From contig RPQV01000121.1 of the NCBI GenBank assembly GCA_003818595.1, positions 1-8,626 of the forward strand: a stretch of 8,626 nt of DNA, written 5' to 3'. Shown here piece after piece: positions 1-6,285 of this stretch. The stretch comes from Calditrichota bacterium. Its GTDB lineage: Bacteria > Zhuqueibacterota > Zhuqueibacteria > Residuimicrobiales > Krinioviventaceae. The stretch's first letter is position 1. Every line of letters starts with the position of its first letter. The notes beneath the pieces are model-generated. The model was given only the letters and a program-made list of their open reading frames with translations. It was not told where the DNA came from and did no database searches. The translations under genes and the position numbers were made by a program.

Positions 1-352
1 TCAGATTAATATGAGGCGGTATAATGACACCATTGAATCGCTCAGATATGTCTCCATTCCGCGTCCTGTTCACAATATGTATCTGCTTGTTGCCGGAGAA
101 ACTGGTTTGATCGGATTGGCTACGCTGTTATTACTGCTGACCGCAGTATTTCGTACATTGACATCGACCGTTTCCTCGAACGATCCCCTGCTTGCGGTAA
201 CATCCACATGCCTGCTTGCAGGAATCACTGCATTTTGTGTGCATGGTTTTGTCGACAAGCATCCTCCTGGCGGATATGCGCCATTCTATGTGATGATGGC
301 CACCGCCGTTTCCGTCTATGTCATCAACAAACGGATTACCACGCAGCAATAA
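1..352 (+). CDS. Wzy / O-antigen ligase-type membrane protein, C-terminal part (5' end outside window)
   Basis: The reading frame is open from the window edge (first full codon at base 2) to TAA at 350-352, so the ATG at 11 is internal and about 116 C-terminal residues are visible. The segment 'VHNMYLLVAGETGLIGL' matches the conserved His-Asn ... Glu-x-Gly loop plus following membrane helix of the Wzy/WaaL (O-antigen polymerase or ligase) family. Two more hydrophobic segments follow, separated by the 'HGFVDKHPPGGYAPF' loop, which also fits the end of this family. Known members act at the outer face of the inner membrane and polymerise or transfer undecaprenyl-linked glycan units. The adjacent flippase gene supports a Wzx/Wzy-type pathway. 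Polymerase and ligase cannot be told apart from this fragment. The next gene starts 27 bases downstream. Confidence 0.8.
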   Translation, partial: QINMRRYNDTIESLRYVSIPRPVHNMYLLVAGETGLIGLATLLLLLTAVFRTLTSTVSSNDPLLAVTSTCLLAGITAFCVHGFVDKHPPGGYAPFYVMMATAVSVYVINKRITTQQ

Positions 353-379
353 TCTCTAAAGTACAAGGCTGTTCGCGAC

Positions 380-1582
380 ATGTTCAAAAAAATGATGTAC
401 AGTATTGGGAGTGTCTCACTTGTTTTTTCAATGGTCATGGTGCTGGCCTCTCTTTCGACTATTTTGCTGGGTCGCGCACTCACTCCGCAGGAGTTTGGAG
501 AATTTTCCCTTGTACGGACATTAATTCTGGTTATACCTCCTCTCGCTGTGTGGGGTCAGGATGTTTCCATCGCCCGCTTCTTCAGCCGCAATCAACCGGG
601 AGAGTATAACTGGCACAGTGCTTTTTATAGGATCATGCTCATTGGCGCATTATTATCGGCGATCGGCATCGGCGTGGCCAGGATGATCTATAAACTGGAC
701 TGGCAAAAATGTCTCATGCTTTATGTCGCCTGCGTCGCTTATGTCTCGACGTTATTTTCCTCCAATCTCTGGCGTGGGAAACAGAGTTACATCCCCGCTA
801 TTTTGATGTTGAATGGTTTTCGCGGCGCCTTTTTTCTATTTGTTTTGTGGATGGTATTGACTCACACCACCTTCGCATACTTGGCGATCTACGGGTACCT
901 GGCGACTGTCATTCTTTTTGCGATTATTAATATGATCCTGACCTTCAAATTTGTTCCCTATGGCGGGAGACCAGTTCCCAGAGAACTCTACACGAGCGGC
1001 ATCCTTTTGTTGGGATCACAATCATCTGTGACCATCATGGGTTCCTTGGATAGTCTTTTCATTCCCCGATTCCTGGATTTGGCGTCTTTGGCCTTATATC
1101 AGGCCTCATCGGTTCCTTCGCAGCTTTTTAATATTCTGGGTCGCGCCGGGAAATATGTCTGGATTCCTGAATTTGGACGAACAAAACAGATACAGGTGCG
1201 ACGAATATCGGTCTGGGTTGGCGTGGCCGCCACCGGCTTGCTTCTGGTGATGATGATTTTCGCAAGACCTATTCTCCATATATTTTATGCCGGAAAATAT
1301 GATGCGGGTACGAGAGTTCTGCAGATATTGTTGGCAGCGGGCGCGGTTCGTCTGTTTTACAATCTCAGCTCGAGCATCATTATCGGCAAATTGAATCAAA
1401 ATGCGTTAGGTTATCATCTGGTGATGAATATATTGATGATGTTGATCGAAATGATTGTTTTATATTTCGGACTTCAGCATATGGGTGTTGTGGGTGCAGC
1501 ATTGGCCATGCTGATTGTGGCGTTATTGAGGGCGATCATCAGCTATGGCATAATTTGGAAATTTAGGCAGCAATTGCGGTGA
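380..1582 (+). CDS. Wzx-type polysaccharide flippase (MOP/oligosaccharyl-lipid flippase superfamily)
   Basis: This 400-residue protein is almost entirely hydrophobic, with about 12 predicted membrane helices (first near residues 8-31, last two near 344-365 and 368-395). The N-terminus has the family pattern of a long first helix followed by 'LLGRALTPQEFGEFSLVRTL', equivalent to the 'R.Ls..eyG.y.l...l' start of polysaccharide-biosynthesis flippases. Related proteins move undecaprenyl-PP-linked repeat units from the cytoplasmic to the periplasmic face. The middle loop 'YTSGILLLGSQSSVTIMGSLDSLFI' and the 'YAGKYDAGTRVLQILLAAG' segment also fit the second half of this fold. At 400 residues it is at the short end for the family but appears complete. 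The start is ATG 380, with a weak AAGG at 365-368 that is rather far upstream; ATG 392 or 395 are alternatives. Its stop overlaps the next start. Substrate specificity cannot be read from sequence. Confidence 0.87.
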   Translation: MFKKMMYSIGSVSLVFSMVMVLASLSTILLGRALTPQEFGEFSLVRTLILVIPPLAVWGQDVSIARFFSRNQPGEYNWHSAFYRIMLIGALLSAIGIGVARMIYKLDWQKCLMLYVACVAYVSTLFSSNLWRGKQSYIPAILMLNGFRGAFFLFVLWMVLTHTTFAYLAIYGYLATVILFAIINMILTFKFVPYGGRPVPRELYTSGILLLGSQSSVTIMGSLDSLFIPRFLDLASLALYQASSVPSQLFNILGRAGKYVWIPEFGRTKQIQVRRISVWVGVAATGLLLVMMIFARPILHIFYAGKYDAGTRVLQILLAAGAVRLFYNLSSSIIIGKLNQNALGYHLVMNILMMLIEMIVLYFGLQHMGVVGAALAMLIVALLRAIISYGIIWKFRQQLR

Positions 1583-2829
1583 TGATGGACAAATTTGAAA
1601 CGACTCTACTTTACTTGTCAAATGAACGATTTCCGGCGAATTTGGCCTGCACCATTCAGCAAATCAGAATGTGCGAGGCTTTCGGTCGATTGGGCGTTGC
1701 CGTTCAACTGGTACATCCCGCTTATTTCGATGTGCCGTCCTATACAGAACAGGAGATTCGACAATTCTATGGTGTGGAGCCTTTATTCAGCATCAAACGC
1801 CTTTTCTCCCTGCTCAGCTTGAGCAAACCGCTGGTGGATGGCCGAAAACGGCTCAAATTGCCTTTCATCGGCGGATTATCGTTCCTCCTCTCCTCCTATC
1901 TTTTTGCCCTGCGGATTCTGCGCAAGTGCTCAGCGAGTCACCAAATTATTGTCTATTCACGCAATGTCAATGGTGCTTACGCCTTTCTGCAACTGGTAAA
2001 ATGGTGGTTTCGCCACAAGAAGGTGAAGATTATTTTCGAAGTCCATGCTTTAGAGCAGCAGACGCCGCGTTCTGCCTTTAAGCGTCTGTTGAGAGATTCT
2101 GATGGTTTGGTGGTGATTTCTAAGGCCCTTTTTCAAGCGTTGATCGAGCGATTTCCCGTCAATCCGCAAAAGATATTGATTGCTCATGACGGCGTCAGCG
2201 CCAGGGCTTTTGCTTTTTCTGAACTCACCAAAAAGGATGCTCGAGATCGTCTCCGGCTCTCCTCGGCACCAACGGTCATTTATACCGGACAGCTTTTGCC
2301 GGGAAAAGGCGCTCAACTTTTCGTTCAGGCATCCAAACTGACAGCTCCACAGGTACAATTCATCCTGGTCGGCGGTCATGGTCAATATTTACAGCGACTG
2401 CGGGAGATGATTAAAAAGGAGAAATTAACCAATATATTATTGCCGGGCTTTGTTCCGCCCGCTGATGTCCCTCTTTATTTGGCCGCCGCTGATGTTTTGG
2501 TCCTGCCGCCCACTGCTGACCATGAAATCAGCCAATATACCTCACCCCTTAAATTATTCGAATATATGGCATCGTGTCGACCGATTGTCGCCGGTGATTT
2601 GCCGGTGCTGTCGGAAATTCTTCAGGATCATCATAATGCTCTCTTTTTTCAAAACGGAAACGCCAACGATTTGGCGCAGAAAATAGCCCTTTTGCTGGCA
2701 GACGAACCTTTATCACATCGACTCGCTTCTCAGGCATTTCAAGATGTCCGGGATTTCACCTGGGAGTCGCGAGCGGAAAAGATCTATTCCTTTATCCAGT
2801 CAATCGATCAACCCTTGGAAGTGCTGTGA
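1582..2829 (+). CDS. GT4 glycosyltransferase
   Basis: Starting at ATG 1582 (TGATG coupling with the flippase stop) the protein has 415 residues; GTG 1579 or ATG 1585 are equally possible. It has the GT-B layout. The N-terminal acceptor domain contains 'IIFEVHAL', and a middle 'GLVVISKAL' segment leads to the donor domain. The donor domain begins at 'IYTGQLLPGKG' (diphosphate-contacting Lys near residue 242). It continues through 'ILVGGHGQYLQRL' and 'LPGFVPPADVPLYLAAADVLVLP' to 'TSPLKLFEYMASCRPIVA' (about 320-337). In the GT4 EX7E signature the second Glu is present (about E327), but the first position is Tyr (about 319); several GT4 subgroups have the SPLK.FEYMA form. It should transfer a sugar from a nucleotide donor onto a lipid-linked glycan at the inner face of the membrane. 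No membrane helix or signal peptide is seen. Donor and acceptor are unknown. Confidence 0.87.
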   Translation: MMDKFETTLLYLSNERFPANLACTIQQIRMCEAFGRLGVAVQLVHPAYFDVPSYTEQEIRQFYGVEPLFSIKRLFSLLSLSKPLVDGRKRLKLPFIGGLSFLLSSYLFALRILRKCSASHQIIVYSRNVNGAYAFLQLVKWWFRHKKVKIIFEVHALEQQTPRSAFKRLLRDSDGLVVISKALFQALIERFPVNPQKILIAHDGVSARAFAFSELTKKDARDRLRLSSAPTVIYTGQLLPGKGAQLFVQASKLTAPQVQFILVGGHGQYLQRLREMIKKEKLTNILLPGFVPPADVPLYLAAADVLVLPPTADHEISQYTSPLKLFEYMASCRPIVAGDLPVLSEILQDHHNALFFQNGNANDLAQKIALLLADEPLSHRLASQAFQDVRDFTWESRAEKIYSFIQSIDQPLEVL

Positions 2830-4298
2830 ACCATCAAAAACCGAATATCTTGCTGATTTCAATCGACAGTCTCCGGGCTGATCATTTGTCGTTATATGAT
2901 TACCCCTGCGAAACCACCCCCTACTTGTCCCATTTGGCCCAATCCGGGATTGTCTTTGAAAATGCATTCGCGGCGTCAAACTGGACGGGTGCGGCCGTTG
3001 CGTCGTTGATCACCGGACTATATCCCACCACCCATGGATATAATAACCATTATTATTATCTGCTTGACGGCCGCGATTCATTAGCGTCTATTCTGGCTGA
3101 AAGAAACTATTATACGATTTGTTTTTCCAATAATCTTTACATCAGCAGCCAAACCGGCTTGACCCAGGGTTTTATCAAATCTTTTTATCGCGGTTCACCG
3201 GAAGCACCTTCAATCGGTCGAGAGTCAGCCATCCTGCCGCTCAATGGTTTTCGGCTTTGGGCGGGCATGAAAAATCTTGTACCTCCCTGTAGCAAACACC
3301 TGTTGAAAAATGTGCTTGATTCATTTGATCATGGACGGGCTTTGCGACGAGATGATGGCGCCTATGCCACTGAAGTTGCCTTTGGTCGTTTTCTTCAGCA
3401 GCACGCAACTGCGCAACCCTTTTTTGCCTATATTCATTATCAGGAACCTCATTCCGTCTACTGTCCGCCCTATCCCTTTCGGCGCCGATTTTTCTCAGGA
3501 TCATGGATCGATGAATGTCAGGCACTCTCCTTCGACCACATGCGCTATTTTGCCGGGAAAACAGAATTTTCCGAAACGCAGGTCAATCGTTATAAAGAGC
3601 TTTATGACGGTGAAATCGCTTATCTGGACTGGCGTTTGGGTAGATTATTCGATTTGCTCAAGAGTACGAATCAATACGACAACACATTGATTGTCGTCAC
3701 CGCAGACCATGGCGAGATGTTTGGTGAGCATGGGTATTTCTGGCATGCTTTCTGCCTTTATGAACCTCTGATGAGAGTGCCCCTTGTTATTCGATATCCG
3801 GAATGGTTCAGTCCCGAGTGTCGCCGCGCGGAAATCGTTCAAACGAATGATATTGTGCCGACAATCCTGGAAGGTTTGGGTGTTGATTGGCAGTATAAAA
3901 ATGAAGGACAAGGTACATCATTTTTAAACGGTTCATCACGAACCGCTGCATTCTGTGAAACGGATAATCCGGAGATGATGATTGATCGATGGTTAAATAG
4001 AAACAATGATTTGAAGCGTATTGATTTTCAGCATTACTTTCGGGATTTAACGGCCATGCGTACCAAAGAGGATAAGCTCATAGAGGCTTCTGACGGCCTG
4101 CATGAATTTTACCAATTGAGTCCGGATCCTCAGGAATCCCAAAATCTGTTCGATCTCCAATCCGAGGTTGTTAAAAAGCGGATGGCTGAACTTGTTAAAT
4201 GGCGTGAGACGCTGAAACCTCACCCTGTGTCGTCAAATCATCAGTCCGGTTTTGATAAAACGACTTGGGAGAAAATGCGTGCATTAGGATATGCCTGA
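2826..4298 (+). CDS. Sulfatase-fold (alkaline phosphatase superfamily) hydrolase/transferase with Thr nucleophile position
   Basis: The protein has 490 residues. The N-terminus 'NILLISIDSLRADHLSLY' holds the first metal Asp (D14, with Ser15 in place of a second Asp). 'SNWTGAAVASLITGLYPTTHG' (51-71) aligns with the sulfatase C/S-x-P-S-R...LLTG.YP..HG motif, but the nucleophile position is Thr54 and the PSR residues are absent. 'HYQEPHSVY' (204-212) and 'VVTADHGEMFGEHG' (D294, H295) supply further metal and substrate residues. The C-terminal 'HEFYQLSPDPQESQNL' is the usual sulfatase-family tail. Thr is the nucleophile in LtaS/EptA/MdoB-type phosphotransferases, so a phospho-group reaction is as likely as sulfate ester hydrolysis, and formylglycine maturation is not expected. 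There is no signal peptide or membrane helix, so it is predicted cytoplasmic, unlike those transferases. The GTG start overlaps the previous stop by four bases, with GGAAG at 2817-2821; a later start would lose D14. Its position suggests glycan modification. Confidence 0.85.
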   Translation: MNHQKPNILLISIDSLRADHLSLYDYPCETTPYLSHLAQSGIVFENAFAASNWTGAAVASLITGLYPTTHGYNNHYYYLLDGRDSLASILAERNYYTICFSNNLYISSQTGLTQGFIKSFYRGSPEAPSIGRESAILPLNGFRLWAGMKNLVPPCSKHLLKNVLDSFDHGRALRRDDGAYATEVAFGRFLQQHATAQPFFAYIHYQEPHSVYCPPYPFRRRFFSGSWIDECQALSFDHMRYFAGKTEFSETQVNRYKELYDGEIAYLDWRLGRLFDLLKSTNQYDNTLIVVTADHGEMFGEHGYFWHAFCLYEPLMRVPLVIRYPEWFSPECRRAEIVQTNDIVPTILEGLGVDWQYKNEGQGTSFLNGSSRTAAFCETDNPEMMIDRWLNRNNDLKRIDFQHYFRDLTAMRTKEDKLIEASDGLHEFYQLSPDPQESQNLFDLQSEVVKKRMAELVKWRETLKPHPVSSNHQSGFDKTTWEKMRALGYA

Positions 4299-6285
4299 TC
4301 TTCAACACAAACGACGATGGCGCCGGAATCATAGAATCCGCCTCTTTTTTTTAATTCCATCCTTTAAATCAGGAGGCGCTGAACTGCAGCTTCTGACGCT
4401 TTTGCGGGGATTGGACAAAACACAATTCGCCGTCGTTGTGGCGGCGATTTATCGCGGCAGTGAAAATGATGCGCAGTTTGAAGCCGTTCCTCAGGTGTCA
4501 GTCGAATATCTCGATAAAAAATGGATGCTCGATTTTTCTCCGTTTATCAAATTGCCGCGATTACTTTTAAAGTATCGAATCGACATTCTTCAGTGTTATA
4601 ACATCTCTGCTCGGTTGATGGGTATTTTTTCCGCAAAGATCGTTCATCTTCCCTATGTCATTGCAACCGAGAGAACGGCAAAAGAACTATTTTCCTCCGT
4701 TGGCAGTCATTTGTATCTTTTGCTGGAGAAATTTGCCTTGCGACTTGCCGATGCGGTGATAGCCAATAGTCAGGCGGGAGTTGCATTCGTTCGATCTCGA
4801 CGTATTAAACCCGGACGGATCCATCTCATTTACAACGGAATCGATCCGGAGCGACTGCAGACAACCGCTTCTGCTCTCCAGGTGCGTCGCACGCTGTCGA
4901 TTCCAGAATCCGCTTTGGTCTTGGGCATCGTCGCCAGGATGGAGCCGGTCAAAAGCCCGGATGTGTTTATTAAAGTATGTGGGCGTTTGGCGGAGAGATT
5001 TCCCAATGTAATCGGGCTGTTGGTGGGTGATGGTCAGCTGCTTCCTACGCTGAAAACGTCTGCTGAGCAAATGGGTATGGCCTCGCTTTTTCGATTCGTC
5101 GGTCGACGCTCAAATGTGGCGGATATGATCCAAGTGATGGATATTGTGTTGATGACTTCGTCTCAGGTCGAAGGATGTTCGAATGCTCTACTGGAAGCGA
5201 TGGCTTTGGCCAAACCTGTCGTGGCCACCCGTGTCGGCGGCAATGAAGAGCTGATTGAGAATGAACAAAACGGCATTTTAGTTCAACCCGATCATCTTCT
5301 CGAAATGACCAATGCCGTCAGTCGGCTTGCCGCCGACCAAACGCTGAGGCAATTTTTAGGCAAAAATGCGCAAATGAGCGCCAACAGGCGTTTTTCAAAT
5401 TCCGTGATGGTCAAAGAATATGAAAAAATATTAAGTCGGTTGAAAAGCCAGTTGATTCGGCCTCCTAATATCATGAACAGTGGTATGGACAATTTTTCCG
5501 TCGCAAGGCCGTTTCGGCGCGTCAACATACTTGATTGTGCGATTGACCAAATGACGTTGGCTCAATGCCTCGATTATTTCAATATCGTCATTGCGTCCAG
5601 AAGGCCTTGTCATATAGTGGTTGTGAATGCCGCCAAGATTGTCAAAGCCCGGCAGGATCAGGAATTGGCGGATATCATCCGCCATGCAGATTTGGTCGGT
5701 GCGGATGGGGTTCCGGTTGTTTGGGCCTCTCATCTGTTGCGTCGGCCGCTTCCGGGAAGAGTGAACGGAACTGATCTGATGGAGGGATTATTCGAGCTGG
5801 CATCACAAAAGGGCTACCGAATTTTTTTATTGGGAGCCACGGAAGAGGTGATTTCCAAGGTGGTTGAACTCTTGAGGAATCGTTATCCTGCGCTTATTTT
5901 AGCAGGATATCGCAACGGCTATTTTGCTTCCCCGGCTGAAGAGCTCGAGACCGTGAAAATGGTTGCAGAAGCTCGAGTCGATATTCTGATGCTCGGCATG
6001 AGCACTCCGATGAAGGAAAAATGGGTGCAAAAGTACAAGCATCAGCTCAACATCCCGGTGATTCACGGTGTTGGCGGCAGTTTTGATATCATCGGAGGGT
6101 TGACCCGCCGCGCACCCAAATGGATGCAGGTCTCCGGCCTCGAATGGGCTTTTCGACTGGGGCAGGAACCACGACGGATGTGGAAACGTTATCTCATCAC
6201 CAACTCGATTTTCATTTGGCTTGTGGCGCGGGCATTCCTGTCGCGGATTTTTGATCAGCACGATTATTGTCAACTTGAATCATGA
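4291..6285 (+). CDS. Bifunctional glycosyltransferase: GT4 domain fused to WecG/TagA/CpsF (GT26) domain
   Basis: This 664-residue protein contains two complete enzymes. Residues ~15-385 are a GT4 enzyme. It has the glycine-rich start 'IPSFKSGGAELQLL' (GGAE at 28-31), 'YNGID', 'VARMEPVKSPDVF' (R216, K221), 'LLVGDGQLLPTL' and an intact EX7E at E294/E302 in 'EGCSNALLEAMALAKPVV'. After a linker at about 386-405, residues ~406-664 are a WecG/TagA/CpsF enzyme. It has 'VVVNAAKIVKA' (N446), 'ADGVPVVWAS' with the proposed catalytic Asp (D472), 'RVNGTDLM' (490-497), 'GMSTPMKEKW', 'GVGGSFDIIGG' (593-602) and 'QEPRRMWKRY' (625-634), followed by the hydrophobic C-terminal tail that helps this family bind the membrane. 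Known GT26 enzymes add the second sugar to undecaprenyl-PP-GlcNAc-type lipids. One polypeptide could therefore make two linkages, perhaps consecutive ones. The start overlaps the preceding gene by eight bases. Internal ATGs at 5473 and 5485 lie in the linker without a clear ribosome site. Confidence 0.9.
   Translation: MPDLQHKRRWRRNHRIRLFFLIPSFKSGGAELQLLTLLRGLDKTQFAVVVAAIYRGSENDAQFEAVPQVSVEYLDKKWMLDFSPFIKLPRLLLKYRIDILQCYNISARLMGIFSAKIVHLPYVIATERTAKELFSSVGSHLYLLLEKFALRLADAVIANSQAGVAFVRSRRIKPGRIHLIYNGIDPERLQTTASALQVRRTLSIPESALVLGIVARMEPVKSPDVFIKVCGRLAERFPNVIGLLVGDGQLLPTLKTSAEQMGMASLFRFVGRRSNVADMIQVMDIVLMTSSQVEGCSNALLEAMALAKPVVATRVGGNEELIENEQNGILVQPDHLLEMTNAVSRLAADQTLRQFLGKNAQMSANRRFSNSVMVKEYEKILSRLKSQLIRPPNIMNSGMDNFSVARPFRRVNILDCAIDQMTLAQCLDYFNIVIASRRPCHIVVVNAAKIVKARQDQELADIIRHADLVGADGVPVVWASHLLRRPLPGRVNGTDLMEGLFELASQKGYRIFLLGATEEVISKVVELLRNRYPALILAGYRNGYFASPAEELETVKMVAEARVDILMLGMSTPMKEKWVQKYKHQLNIPVIHGVGGSFDIIGGLTRRAPKWMQVSGLEWAFRLGQEPRRMWKRYLITNSIFIWLVARAFLSRIFDQHDYCQLES

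Noticed and set aside
353..379. Gap between the Wzy-like gene and the flippase considered as a promoter or terminator region.
   Set aside because: It is only 27 bases long, with no hairpin and no -35/-10 pattern; the two genes are probably cotranscribed.
1106..1399. Reverse-strand open frames such as 1106-1399, 2050-2385, 4687-5070 and 5899-6273.
   Set aside because: All lie inside well-supported + strand genes, have low-complexity or basic shadow-like translations, and show no recognisable domain.
5440..5500. The GT4-GT26 junction considered as an assembly error or a lost stop codon between two genes.
   Set aside because: The frame runs through without a stop, the linker is of ordinary composition, and neither ATG 5473 nor ATG 5485 has a clear Shine-Dalgarno sequence, so a genuine fusion is the simpler reading.
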